Source: Passalora sequoiae (lineage: Eukaryota > Ascomycota > Dothideomycetes > Mycosphaerellales > Mycosphaerellaceae). From it: 64,000 nt of DNA. This document shows, one piece after another, positions 21,133-32,162 of this stretch (the first letter of the stretch is position 1; every line of letters begins with the position of its first letter). The translations under genes were made by a program, and so were the position numbers. The notes beneath the pieces are model-generated. The model saw nothing but the letters and a program-made list of their open reading frames with translations. It searched no databases and was not told the DNA's origin. The stretch spans positions 744,001-808,000 of the forward strand of contig WSQC01000044.1 of assembly GCA_013248845.1 (NCBI GenBank). The letters are read 5' to 3'.

Positions 21133-21987
21133 ATCAGATAGTCGTGTACATGGCTATGTAGGGCCTTATGTCTTTGCCGGAGTGCATGACTCGATACGCG
21201 AGCAAATTCGATCTAACACAATTGGATGCGTCAGCCTCGTTGTGCTCTACGTTGTATCATAGCTTTCATCTTCGGGGATATGGGGAAGGTATTCGAAAGA
21301 AACAACGCGCCTCTATAAAGGATAACACCTCCGGAGTCAGACGTGTCAGCTGACGCTACATATATAGAGTGCCCGCAGAAGTGCCCAGGCGCTAACTGTG
21401 AGCACCCTGCACGTGACATTCATGCACGCTTGTCACAAAACACGCGACTAGCGTCTTTATATAGGCCAGACAATGACCGTGGCTTCCAAGGATGCGATGA
21501 GCAAACACGAGCGATGACCGCGTAATAATAGCCAGACTGGTGAGCACCTTGACATAGATGCCATCCGCACCATACGACACAGGCATCCCTCAATCCTTCG
21601 TCAAGGTCTCGCCTTTTGCTCATTCACATCAGGTCATGATCTGAGATATAACAAGAGCCATGCCATGATGGTCTGTCATTGCTTCGTTGTAGCCAATTCA
21701 TATCAGCTGTACAGCTAATCTTGGGTGCGACCTTACACACTCCATACGAGCCTGGGACAAAGACCCATGCTTAGCTTGACTACCTTGCGTAGAACTACCA
21801 TGCGTGAGCTTATGCTTCGTCATAGCATACTGCACATCACTCCACAACTAAGTCGCTATACGGGCTGGCAGGTCGATCGAATGGAAGGGTTGGAACACAT
21901 TTAAGACGCCGTGCTCGCATGTAAGACGCAGAACACACCACATTGCCATTCACAACGTTTTCAAAGCACAATCGATGACGACTCAAC
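21133..21987. other. Intergenic region
   Basis: About 0.85 kb between the dioxygenase gene and the secreted-protein gene. No coding exon or repeat stands out. It should hold the 3' end of the former and the promoter of the latter. Confidence 0.5.
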
Positions 21988-22857
21988 ATGCTTTCCACTC
22001 CAGTCGCTGCCATGGCCATCGCCATGTTCCGCTTGACCGTCGCCGTGCCGGTTCAGCTTCCTGCCGCGCCAACAACCCAAAACGACATAATCAGTCTCGA
22101 GAACCAAATCGTCATCTTGACCAACGACGTGGTCCAGACTAACAAGAATGGAGCACAAACCCACTACGACACCGCCGACAACCAGTTCAAGACCATTGCT
22201 TCCATCGTCAAAACGCCAAGCGACTTCACTTGCCCAGAGGAAACTGCCCAGGGACAACCGAACACCGCACAAGCAGTCATCGATGCATTGACCAAAACCC
22301 AGGACGATCTCGCAAAGTTGTCCCTTGACCTCCAAAACTCTGCGAGTTCCGCCGAAACCATTAATACCGACTTCTGCAATGCGTACACCATCTTCCAGAG
22401 CACAGAGTACTACTTCAAGCACATTCTCGGCACTTCCGCCAACGGCGACGCGAAAAGCCCTGTAGCTGCCGTATCAGACGTCCAAGGCTACAACTCTAAC
22501 AAGCTCGACGAAGCATACAAAGCGTGCCTGGTCGCCACTCGAGCTCTCATCTCTGCCCTCAATATCATCCCAGCCGGTACGTCGTCATCGAAAAAGGCCA
22601 AGGATGCGTACAAGACGGTGCAGGACACGATCAAAACGTATAGAAAGGTAGCCAATCCAACGACCACAAAGACTGGCTCGTGCCCGCCCATTCAACATGA
22701 AGCGGCAAAGGATCCCAAATCGGCAATCGACAAGATCAAGGAAGCGGCATATGCGATACAGCACGCGTATACTGATACTAGGGCCAATAATGGCAAGGCG
22801 TACGGAGACTTTTGCAGAATCCAGGGTTGGTTGACTGCGGCGAATAGCTATATATAG
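21988..22857 (+). CDS. Predicted secreted protein, effector-like, unknown function
   Basis: Single exon, 289 residues. The first ~25 residues (MLSTPVAAMAIAMF...) form a hydrophobic signal-like segment ending in an Ala/Pro-rich stretch. The mature part is mostly polar and likely helical, with regularly spaced Leu and Ile, and about five cysteines in FTCP, DFCN, KACL, GSCP and DFCR contexts. I recognise no catalytic motif or named domain. Length, secretion signal and a position beside an accessory region are compatible with an apoplastic or host-interaction protein, but a cell-wall-associated role is equally possible. The codon use and unbroken frame support a real gene. Confidence 0.7.
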   Translation: MLSTPVAAMAIAMFRLTVAVPVQLPAAPTTQNDIISLENQIVILTNDVVQTNKNGAQTHYDTADNQFKTIASIVKTPSDFTCPEETAQGQPNTAQAVIDALTKTQDDLAKLSLDLQNSASSAETINTDFCNAYTIFQSTEYYFKHILGTSANGDAKSPVAAVSDVQGYNSNKLDEAYKACLVATRALISALNIIPAGTSSSKKAKDAYKTVQDTIKTYRKVANPTTTKTGSCPPIQHEAAKDPKSAIDKIKEAAYAIQHAYTDTRANNGKAYGDFCRIQGWLTAANSYI

Positions 22858-24923
22858 TAGTCTTGAGCTAAGTCACAAATGAGAGTGACGGATGAAGTGT
22901 GGCTGCGCGAGTTCGACAAAGACTATATTTGGCGGTGGGACTTTTCGCTGTTAGATATCATCTCATGACTACCTTTGCTACGCGAAGGTCTAGTCCATAC
23001 TTCTGCTCACTGATACAAAGCCTGCACAAAGCCTTCAGCGAACTGTGCCAGCATGACCGAATGAGATAGCACTGAATCGAAAAGTTTTGCCTTGAGGTAT
23101 CTGTACAGGAGTCGTGAGACGGCGAGGCCGCAGAGTCTCGTAAGATATACTCAAGCAGCCACAGTCCCTCTTTCCTTATCACAGAGTCTTTAAAGCTATC
23201 TCTCATGCGCGCAAACTCGATGACAGATGTGGTACCGTAGCGTCTACTCATGGAGAGAAGTCGCCAACCATGACTCTGACATCAATCGTTTCAGAGCTCG
23301 CTGCAGTTGCTGCCCGAGAGGCACAACACCAAAGTCTTTTCTTTGCTCGAGGCGCCAAGGAGCTGATCGCTTTTGCTGCAACAAGAGGATCCAAGTCTCC
23401 TTGTGAGCGGATGAGGTCGGTGGATAGAATCAGTGATGGGCTTTTTGGTTCTTGAGAGATATAAGTCGCTGGTGATAGATGATGCATATCTGTATGTAGA
23501 GATAGATGTCTTCCTACGGTACAAAGGGCTTGGTACCTCTGGCCAGCGGGCTCACTATGTATAAAGCCACTACTGGCAGTCTGGCACGGGTAAATAGAAA
23601 GCTTGATACGAAATCATTAGTCCCGGCAGAGTACGAAGGTAGCACCTGCCCAAAGGTCTCGATACATTAGTATTATCGCTGATCGGGCGCGAGAGTCTGT
23701 GAAGAAGAGGATATGGAGGGTAGGAGCTGAAGATGGTTGATAGAGATGCAAGAAGTCTAGTATGAACGCTACTGCGATCTGAACATGCGTGAACGCCGCG
23801 TGTCTGAACGAGAGTGATAGCACTCTGAATTGCTTACGCAATGGTAGCTGCGTGGCAATGACACGTCTAGATATGTGTCGTGCGAGGCATAGCGAGGTGA
23901 TGCCTCGAAGCCTGCACATTACATGCAGTGCTCGAGCAGCAGTACACGTGTCGTGGATGGGATTGTCAGCATACACAATCCAGTTATGGCATACAAGTGG
24001 TTCAGGACATGTGGTGTTTCATGCCGCCGTCGGCTGAGGTTGGACGAAGCATAATAGGAGAGAGGTTCAAGAAATGCACGGAAAAGGATATTCAGCTTGT
24101 GGCGAAACACGTGACTACTGCTGTGACGGTCCAGTAACTTCAAAGATTATTTTACGGAAATGGCATCGCCTCAACATTATTCGGGTGGCGAACGGACAGG
24201 CACAAATTTAGTGCACAAATTCACTTCCGGCTTTGTCCTGCATACTGCAGAGGCCAATAGTCGAGTCCAAAAGCTGTTGACTGCGTCAGGATACCGTTTC
24301 AACAAGTTCGACACGATGAAGGGCGAATCAGTACGGTCGTGAAAAGTCGCGTGGTTGATACCGCGAACGTTTCATGTTCCGGCCGCCAAGCCTTTGATCT
24401 ATTATGCCGACAGGTACCTTACCTACACGCTGCGCTCATATGAGGAGATGAAGTCTGCTTGCGTTGGACCGCTAGTTACCAGCTCAGCTTGTTGAGCAGT
24501 CGTTCTGTTTGTTGCTTGGAAGGCCAATCAGGAGCCAGTAGAATCAGCTTCTGAGCAGAGCGTAGGTACAGTCGTAGTAACCAATGGACGACAAGCTCGA
24601 GCTTTACAGTAATCCGACTTTGAGGACAGGAGGCTCAGTACGACATTCCTCCCATATCTACCACCGCGCCCACCGTCTTTTGGACAACTTCACTATCATA
24701 TCATACAACACGTAACTTACCACATCAGTGCTTAGCACCTCATCACATTTGAACCACATACTTTGTCAGAGATCCTTTTCCACGGGACGAGCCGCACCAA
24801 AGACCCTTAAGCGAGTCACCCCACATTACCAGAAAAGCGTGGTGTCAAATATTTATCGCCCACCCAGCCCTCTACACCTCTTTTTCCTCTCGCACCCACA
24901 AACACGCCGCTTTCCACCTCAAC
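22858..24923. other. Intergenic region at the border of accessory and core genes
   Basis: About 2 kb. Several short open frames occur (for example plus 23270-23455 and 24160-24342) without recognisable domains or support. The last ~150 nt before 24924 is rich in C and T, as expected for the promoter and leader of a highly expressed gene (EF3). Confidence 0.45.
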
Positions 24924-27900
24924 ATGGCCGAAATCACAGCCATCACCGAGTTGGTAAAGAAGCTTGCCGTCAGCAAGCCTGGCGACGAGTCGAAAGGTAT
25001 CAGCCAGGAAGTGGCAACCGCCATCAACACCGTCGAGGGCAACACCCAGAAAATCCAGGACATCTTCACGACCCTCAAGCAGCAGCTCACCGCAAAGAAG
25101 TCGGCCGACCAGCGCGAGAATGCGGCATCAACCATTGCAACAATCGCAAAGCATGCCGATGTTAGCAGTGTCGTCGAAGCCGAGCTTATCAACATCCTCC
25201 CAGCTGTACTCAACGCCGTGGTAAGTTGGCCTTTACAATATTTCTCACCAGTGCGCGCAATACTGACTTTTTATCTCGCAGGCCGACAAACTTGTCCCAG
25301 TCAAGGTTGCCGCACAAGATGCCGCCCTCAGCATTACGAAAGCCGTCAACCCGAACGCGGTAAAGCTCCTCATCCCGTGCTTCATCGACTCGATCCGCAA
25401 CACCCAGAAGTGGCCAGAAAAGATGACCGATCTTGAGTGTATCGAGGCACTCTGCGAGAGCGCTCCATCACAGACCGCCCTGCAAGTCCCAAGCCTGATT
25501 CCAATCGTTTCCGAGGCCATGTGGGATACGAAGGCCGAAGTCAAGAAGAAGGCATATGGCACAATGGAGAAGGTTTGCCAGCTCATCGTAAACAAGGACA
25601 TCGACCGCTTCATTCCCGAGCTGATCAAGTGTATCGCTAAGCCGGAGAACGTTCCAGAGACCGTTCACTTGCTTGGTGCTACCACTTTCGTCACTGACGT
25701 TCACGAGCCAACGCTCGCAATCATGGTTCCACTACTCGAGCGTGGTCTCAAAGAGCGGGAGACTGCAATCAAGCGAAAGTCTGCAGTCATCGTCGACAAC
25801 ATGTGCAAGCTGGTCGAAGACCCAAACATTGTGGCCTCTTTCTTGCCGAAGCTGATGCCTCAGCTCACCTACAACTATGACAACATGGCTGATCCAGAGG
25901 CGCGTGAGAAGACCAAGCAGGGTCTTGACACTCTCGTCCGCGTCGGTGATGTCAAGGATGGCAAGATCCCAGAAGTCTCGCACGTCGGCGATGTCGACAC
26001 TGTTCTCGGCAAGCTGAAGGACATCCTCAGCTACAAGCACAAGGGTTCTCTCGAGAAGAATGAGCCACTGCTCAACTTTATCTCCGCGATTGGTGGGCAG
26101 CTTATCGATCAGAAGGAGCCTGATCAGACTACATGGCTGACGTCTATGGGCCCTTACGTTGAGGCTCTCGTCGGATCTGCTGATGCGGCAGGCATCGTTG
26201 ACACTCTCCGCAAGCGCGCCTCTCCCCAAGCTGCCGAGGAGGATGCAGTCGAGCCAGACGAAGAGGAGGGAGAAGACCTGTGCAACTGCACATTTAACTT
26301 GGCCTACGGTGCAAAGATCTTGCTGAACCAGACACATCTTCGCCTCAAGCGTGGCCAGCGTTACGGCCTTCTCGGTCCCAATGGATCTGGCAAGACCACG
26401 CTCATGCGTGCCATTAACAACGAGCAGGTCGAGGGTTTCCCCAAGCAAAACGAAGTCAAGACTGTCTACGTTGAGCACGATCTCGACTCTGCCGACACCG
26501 AGATGACGACCATCGAATGGACCAGCAAGAAGCTGAAGGAGGCTGGTCTCGATCTCACAGAGGACGAGATCAAGAAGCAGCTCGTCGAGTTCGGCTTCGT
26601 CGATGCTCAGATTGAGGGCCCAATCACTGCACTTTCCGGTGGTTGGAAGATGAAGCTGGCCCTGGCCCGTGCCGTCTTCGAAAAGCCAGACATCCTCCTC
26701 CTCGATGAGCCGACTAACCACTTGGACGTCAAGAACGTGAAGTGGCTCGAGGACTACCTGACCAGCTCTCCCTGCACTTCGATCATCATCTCACACGACA
26801 GCAAATTCCTCGACAATGTCATCCAGCACGTTATCCACTACGAACGCTTCAAGCTCAAGCGCTACCGTGGCAAGCTCAGCGAGTTCGTCAAGCGGGTCCC
26901 ATCTGCCAAGTCATACTACGAGCTTTCAGCATCCGAAATGGAGTTCAAGTTCCCAGAGCCTGGTTTCCTCGAGGGTGTCAAGACCAAGGCCAAGGCTATT
27001 GTCCGTGTCAGCAACATGAGCTTCCAGTACCCTGGAACCCCCAAGCCACAGATTCAGGACATTACCTTCCAGTGCTCGCTCGGCTCGCGAATTGCTGTCA
27101 TTGGGCCAAACGGTGCTGGAAAGTCTACGCTGGTCAACGTCCTTACCGGTGAGCTTATTCCAACTTCTGGTGACGTCTACCAACACGAGAACATCCGTAT
27201 TGCATACATCAAGCAGCACGCATTCGCGCATATCGATCACCACCTCGAGAAGACCCCATCCGAGTACATTCAATGGCGTTTCCAGACCGGTGAGGATCGC
27301 GAGACCATGGACCGTGCCAACAAGATCGTCACCGACGAGGACGAGAAGGCAATGGACAAGATCTACAGAATTGAAGGTTCACAGCGTCGTGTCATTGGTG
27401 TGCACTCACGAAGAAAGTTCAAGAACTCGTACGAGTACGAATGCTCTTTCGCCCTTGGTGACAATGTCGGCATGAAGAACGAGAAGTGGACACCAATGAT
27501 GACTGCAGACAACGCCTGGATCCCACGTACTGAACTCATCCAATCTCACCAGAAGATGGTCGCCGAGGTCGATCAAAAGGAGGCTCTTGCCAGCGGTCAG
27601 TTCCGTCCTCTGGTGCGGAAGGAAATCGAGGCTCACTGCGCCAACTTTGGTCTCGACGCTGAGCTTGTCTCCCACTCTCGCATGAAGGGTCTATCTGGTG
27701 GTCAGCGTGTCAAGGTCGTCTTGGCTGCTTGCTCGTGGCAGCGTCCACATTTGATCGTCCTTGACGAGCCTACCAACTACCTCGACCGTGACTCGCTCGG
27801 CGCTCTGTCCAAGGCCATCAAGGCTTTCGAGGGTGGTGTGATCATCATTACTCATTCCGCCGAGTTCACCAAGAATTTGACTGAGGAAGTGTGGGCCGTC

Positions 27901-28131
27901 ATGGACGGACGCATGACTCCATCTGGTCACAACTGGGTCCAGGGTCAGGGCGCTGGACCTCGTCTGAAGCAGGATGACGAGGAGGAGGAGAAGTTTGATG
28001 CTATGGGCAACAAGATTGAGTCAACGAAGAAGGCGAAGAAGCTGACATCTGCTGAGCTTCGCAAGAAGAAGAAGGACCGCATGGCACGCCGTAAGCGTGG
28101 CGAGGAGGTCTTCTCTGATGAGGACGACTAA
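24924..28131 (+). CDS. TEF3: Translation elongation factor 3 (fungal ABC-F ATPase)
   Basis: Two exons, 24924-25220 and 25282-28131, give 1048 residues, the usual EF3 length. EF3 is a ribosome-bound ATPase that helps tRNA release from the E site during elongation and is essential in yeast. Order: HEAT-repeat N-terminal region to ~residue 320, four-helix bundle, first ABC domain with Walker A GPNGSGKTT near 464, signature LSGGW and Walker B LLDEPTNHLD near 571, second ABC domain with GPNGAGKST near 706, a chromodomain-like insertion (EDEKAMDKIYRIEG to WIPRTELIQSH), signature LSGGQ and LDEPTNYLD near 923, then a Lys/Arg-rich tail for ribosome binding ending SDEDD. Codon use is strongly biased, as expected for an abundant protein. 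A long minus-strand frame opposite it is a shadow. Confidence 0.98.
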
Positions 28132-29083
28132 ACGCGCACGATCACGAATACGATAATGACAAGCTATGTGTGCGGCGGTGCTCTTGCATTGGTTGGCGTT
28201 GCTTCAAAATGGGCTGGGTTCGAGATTTTTTTTCGAAGGCAATGGCATGAGTTTCAGAGATTCCCTAGTTGTTTAGAGTAGTAGACAACGCATAGAGAGC
28301 GCTAGATTTGGAATGGGACTATCGAAAGTGTTCAACAATTCCATTTCTGACTTGAAGGTATTTCGTTGTCCTCCCGTTTTCTAAAGAAAAGGTTCAGTGT
28401 ATCAATCAAGCCCTTGTGCATGCAAACCTAAATTGGGAGTCGCAATCGATACCCTGCTGCTCCAGAATTAGCAAACATAGTACTAGCATACCTTCCATAT
28501 GTATGGATGACGATTGAGACTCAATCGCATCCCAACGAGGATGATGCCGGATTTCTAAGATGATGCAACTGGCTTCTCCGACAAAGCAGAACTTGAATAC
28601 CGCGCCGTGCTTATACTCTCTCTCTCTCTCTCTCTCCTCTCTCCCTCTATCCTTCGTATAGGGAGGGTATTTGTGCGCGAGAGAGAGAGAGCGAATCTCT
28701 TCTCCAAATGGGCGGCAGATTGTTTCTCCTTCGAGCGTGAGGTAAGTAAGTAGTAAGATACTTTGGTCGAGAGAAGGAGAAGGAGAACAATGAACGGTAT
28801 CACAGACAACAAAGCACACAGTGAAGTTTTTAGCTCACACAGGACCCTGAACAGACGGTTACAGCAGCAGCAGCATGGAGAACACATTATTGAATGTGTG
28901 TAATTCATCTGTATTGGGCTGCAGCATGAATGCATACATGCATACTTGCGAAATCATAAACTCTATTTGGGGGGTATCTCATCCTCATCCTCATCCTCAG
29001 CAAACAAATCTCGCATTCATAAACCTCATTGTAAGCACCTCAACAAACGTTCATCCACAATGTTGCCAGCGTCTCGCCCTAAC
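28132..29083. other. Intergenic region with CT/GA microsatellites
   Basis: About 0.95 kb between EF3 and the convergent acetyltransferase gene. It contains the paired CT and GA repeats listed separately and short CAG repeats near 28862-28874. No gene is supported. Confidence 0.55.
28615..28692. repeat. Paired (CT)n and (GA)n microsatellites forming an inverted repeat
   Basis: A CT run at about 28615-28640 is followed ~40 nt later by a GA run at about 28678-28692. The two arms are complementary, so the transcript or single-stranded DNA could fold into a hairpin. It lies ~0.5 kb past the EF3 stop. Confidence 0.7.
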
Positions 29084-29905
29084 TCATGGACTAGTAGGAT
29101 TACAATGACTCGTCGGCAACCAAATCTTGCTCTTCCTCCTCCCATCCGTCACATCCAGCCTCTTCCACATCCCAACGTGTTCGATCCCCTCCTCATCCCA
29201 CACTCCCATCCCGTCATCCACCTCAAAGCCATACCTCTTCCACACCTTCTGCACCCCAGTTTGCGCGTGAATTATGACCAAACCTTTAAAATTCAACGCG
29301 AGCCCTTTTTTCAACGCTTCCATGGACGCGGGATCTAATTGTGGCCCTACTTCGTACGGGTGTTCGCGCGCGTAGGAAAGGGCGGTTTCGATGAGGAGTT
29401 TTGAGATGCCGGTTTTGCGGAATTCTTTTATTACGGCGAGACGGCCGAGTTTGATGTATGCTTCTTTTTCTCCGTTGCCGTTGGTTTGTTGGACGCTGGG
29501 CTCGTGGCCTTCGTGGACGGCGTGCGGAGGCGGCACGAGACGGATTGTGCCGATCGGAATCTTGGTCGATGTGCTCGAGGGTCTTCTGCCGTAGCCGTTG
29601 CCGTTATTGCTGTCGCCGTTGCCGTTGGTGTGTGCTGCTACCGCTTTGGCGGGGATGGAAGCGTATGCGACCCAGTGGAAACTTCGTGCGTCGTCTTCGT
29701 CGAGTTCATTTTCGAGAGGTATATTTTGTTCTCGGACGTAGACTTCTTCGCGGACGATCATGGCGTCAATGAAGGCCTGGGGCACGGCGCGAGTGGGATC
29801 AGTGGCATCGTTCTTGGGCTGGTCGGTGGGTGGTTTGGTAGGGTCGTAGTGGGACATGCGCTCACCGGGAGGCTTGATGAGGTCGACGAATTCGGATTTG
29901 GACAT
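29084..29905 (-). CDS. GNAT-family N-acetyltransferase
   Basis: Single exon of 273 residues. The GNAT fold is seen from about residue 40: REEVYVREQNIPLENELDEDD, then SFHWVAY, GTIRLVP, then YIKLGRLAVIKEFRKTGISKLLIETAL holding the acetyl-CoA loop (here RKTGIS, a variant of R/Q-x-x-G-x-G/A), and KVWKRYGFEVDD near the end. A Gly/Asn-rich low-complexity insert separates strands 3 and 4. The substrate cannot be told; related fungal proteins are usually annotated as glucosamine-6-phosphate acetyltransferase-like or simply GNAT. The open frame extends upstream to 30211, but the start at 29905 (MSKSEFVDL) begins the well-ordered part and I prefer it. Confidence 0.82.
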   Translation of the reverse strand: MSKSEFVDLIKPPGERMSHYDPTKPPTDQPKNDATDPTRAVPQAFIDAMIVREEVYVREQNIPLENELDEDDARSFHWVAYASIPAKAVAAHTNGNGDSNNGNGYGRRPSSTSTKIPIGTIRLVPPPHAVHEGHEPSVQQTNGNGEKEAYIKLGRLAVIKEFRKTGISKLLIETALSYAREHPYEVGPQLDPASMEALKKGLALNFKGLVIIHAQTGVQKVWKRYGFEVDDGMGVWDEEGIEHVGMWKRLDVTDGRRKSKIWLPTSHCNPTSP

Positions 29906-30731
29906 GGTTTGCTCTTGAGTTCTGTCAGTTTGTCTGGCATCAGTAAGGAAGGGTCCCCGGTGTGTCACACAAGAACAGAATGTCGTTGCGATCTGCATGC
30001 AGCTCGAGTCAGCCGTTGCAGCGTCATGTACACGTAGAAGAAGGGGAATTGAAGTATTCTCGAATTTCATGAAGCAGTCACGCTCTCTCCTCCTTGGAAC
30101 AAACGACCATGATGTACATGACGGAATCAGCAGGTGGGCAGTGAGTGTGCCAGACGTACCTTCGTAGCTCGAATAGATTGACGACTGCCTCTTATCGGTG
30201 ATACCACACAAACTCCACTTTTTCCCACGCCGTCACTCGACTCAAGCAGTTCGGCGATCACCAACGTCGTTCGTTATTCGGTTTGGTGTAGTGGTACCAG
30301 TAGTAGCGGTGTCAGGTTGACGTGATGGGTTGGGATTCACTTTGCAAAGATGGCGAAGTGGAAGACGCGAAATGAGATGTTCAAGCCCTGCATGATGCCA
30401 GCGCTTATCCTGGTCGTGCAGACATGATTGTTGTTGATAGTCATGGGTGGTGAATAATGAGAGCTCTCTGTCGGCTGATATTCGTTAGCTCGGGGCTGAC
30501 CGATGACGCCATTTATGCCTGCTAGCGTGGGGGAGTGCCCGTCGCCATCATGACGCGCCCACATCTTACTCACGTGACCCTCTCCGATCGCTGTCGCGTC
30601 CAGCCTGTCAATCGTCTTCTTGAACTAACTACTATAGTTGTACACTCTTCTGGGCATCATGTAGAGGCCGACATTTCTCGAGATCTGTGCACATGACATG
30701 TCTTCCTTCACTATCAATCATACATGTATTA
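29906..30731. other. Intergenic region
   Basis: About 0.8 kb upstream of the acetyltransferase and downstream of the membrane-protein gene. It holds the acetyltransferase promoter. A short A-box-like string (GGTGTAGTGGTA, near 30283) occurs without other tRNA parts. No gene is supported. Confidence 0.5.
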
Positions 30732-32162
30732 CTATGCTTCGATCTCCCCGTTCTCATAAGCTAAATGTTCACGCTTCATCTCGACATCCACCCAAATAGC
30801 CGTGACAGCCGCCCATATACCAATATATGCAAACAGCACGCCCAGCGACAATCCAAATGCATAATGGAACTCCAGCGTCCAGATCACAGCTGACACACAA
30901 CCAATGTATATGAAGACGCCAAGCAGCCACCAGAGCGTGAGGTACAAGAAGAACCGGCGGAACATCTTATTCGTCTCGTACCGTTCATTGAACCGCACTC
31001 GAAATTCTCGGTCCTGTAACCCGTCCACGGCGACAAAGTCCTCGGCGGCATAATAGATGAACGGCCGAAGCCGGGTACCTCGTGGTTGCGAATTGATCCC
31101 AATCGGCAATTTGACCGGTACCATCGTAGCGATCATGAGCACGCCGAGGAATCCCATGATGAACGAGGGCGAATAAAGGTAGAGATGCTGCAGCTCAAGA
31201 GTGCTGCCCACCACGAAGGGAATCAAGGCACAAATCATCGCCACTCCGTAAACCCACGATGTGGCGTCCAGCTCCCAACGGCTACGCGACAATAAAGGTG
31301 CGCAGACATCGCGGTGGAAGACGAGTCGGTGTATCCTAGCGACCAGAATCCAGAGCTCTCCGAACCCAAAAGAAATGATCGCATAGCCCAGAATGTCCCT
31401 GTCGTATTCCGGTTTCGGAATAGGGCACGGGTGAACGCCTGCATGCTGTACTCTACAGTTCCTCCTCCAGTGGTCCCTGTTATGATCCCACCAAGTATAG
31501 TAGATGATGCACGGAACCACAATATCGAAAAGCACGATCGCAGGCAGACCGAGTGTGATGCCGAGATGTTGCCATGGATGCGCCTCCTTCTGAGCCAGCT
31601 TCGTCTCTTTGCGCCGCAGAGGCGGCATACTTCTACCGCTCCGTCGCGATTGTGTGGAGACTCCGGATACGTTGCTCTGCCCGCGACTGTGTTGAGGGCG
31701 ACTGCGATGGTGCTCTTGTCGGAGACGCGCCTGGCGAATCTGTTCGTCGAGGTCGCCAAAGTCACTCTCGGAGAGGACGGATGAGTCGCGCATTACACTG
31801 GACAGGCGTGATTCCACAGATTCGCGCTTCCTTCGGTCGTCAGCATCGTAGTCGACGCTGAGATGCTTGAGGCCTGGTGTTCCTGTTGCTGTAGTGTCTG
31901 TTTCTGTTTCTTTCTCAATTGCATCCTTCTCCGACTCTGCCACCAACGTGTTCCGCTGGCTGTCCTCTGGAGGACTACTGATTCGTATGCAGCCATCTTC
32001 AGCTTCTGGCTGTTGCGCTGCCGTGTCGTCTGCTGTGTGGCTTCTCTCCAAAGCGTTCATTGTTTCTTGGTCTAATGCAGCTTTCTCTTCAGCCGCGTCA
32101 CTTCCCTCTAGCCCGCTCAGCGTCTGTTCATCTCGCGCGGCTTTCTCCTCAGCAGAATCCAT
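30732..32162 (-). CDS. Multi-pass membrane protein of unknown function
   Basis: Single exon, 476 residues. The first ~200 residues are polar, acidic then basic, with a Ser/Arg-rich portion (RSRPQHSRGQ, RRSGRS) and no membrane segment. From about residue 200 there are about seven hydrophobic segments, starting LGITLGLPAIVLFDIVVPC and ending LSLGVLFAYIGIWAAVTAIWVDV, with a charged C-terminus. Cysteines at CRVQHAGVHPCPIP lie in a loop. The layout matches conserved fungal integral membrane proteins without assigned function. No transporter signature is seen. The start is the ATG at 32162, after an in-frame GTG. Confidence 0.78.
   Translation of the reverse strand: MDSAEEKAARDEQTLSGLEGSDAAEEKAALDQETMNALERSHTADDTAAQQPEAEDGCIRISSPPEDSQRNTLVAESEKDAIEKETETDTTATGTPGLKHLSVDYDADDRRKRESVESRLSSVMRDSSVLSESDFGDLDEQIRQARLRQEHHRSRPQHSRGQSNVSGVSTQSRRSGRSMPPLRRKETKLAQKEAHPWQHLGITLGLPAIVLFDIVVPCIIYYTWWDHNRDHWRRNCRVQHAGVHPCPIPKPEYDRDILGYAIISFGFGELWILVARIHRLVFHRDVCAPLLSRSRWELDATSWVYGVAMICALIPFVVGSTLELQHLYLYSPSFIMGFLGVLMIATMVPVKLPIGINSQPRGTRLRPFIYYAAEDFVAVDGLQDREFRVRFNERYETNKMFRRFFLYLTLWWLLGVFIYIGCVSAVIWTLEFHYAFGLSLGVLFAYIGIWAAVTAIWVDVEMKREHLAYENGEIEA

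Noticed and set aside
25732..26721. 329-codon open frame on the minus strand
   Set aside because: It lies exactly opposite EF3; strong codon bias of EF3 leaves the antisense frame open. No domain.
29486..30037. 183-codon open frame on the plus strand
   Set aside because: Opposite the acetyltransferase gene; Val/Gly-rich translation of low-complexity coding DNA.
29906..30211. N-terminal extension of the acetyltransferase
   Set aside because: Cys/Ser-rich, unlike the family, and a good ATG follows at 29905.
30281..30350. tRNA-like string GGTGTAGTGGTA
   Set aside because: Only an A-box-like match; no anticodon stem, T-arm or B box.
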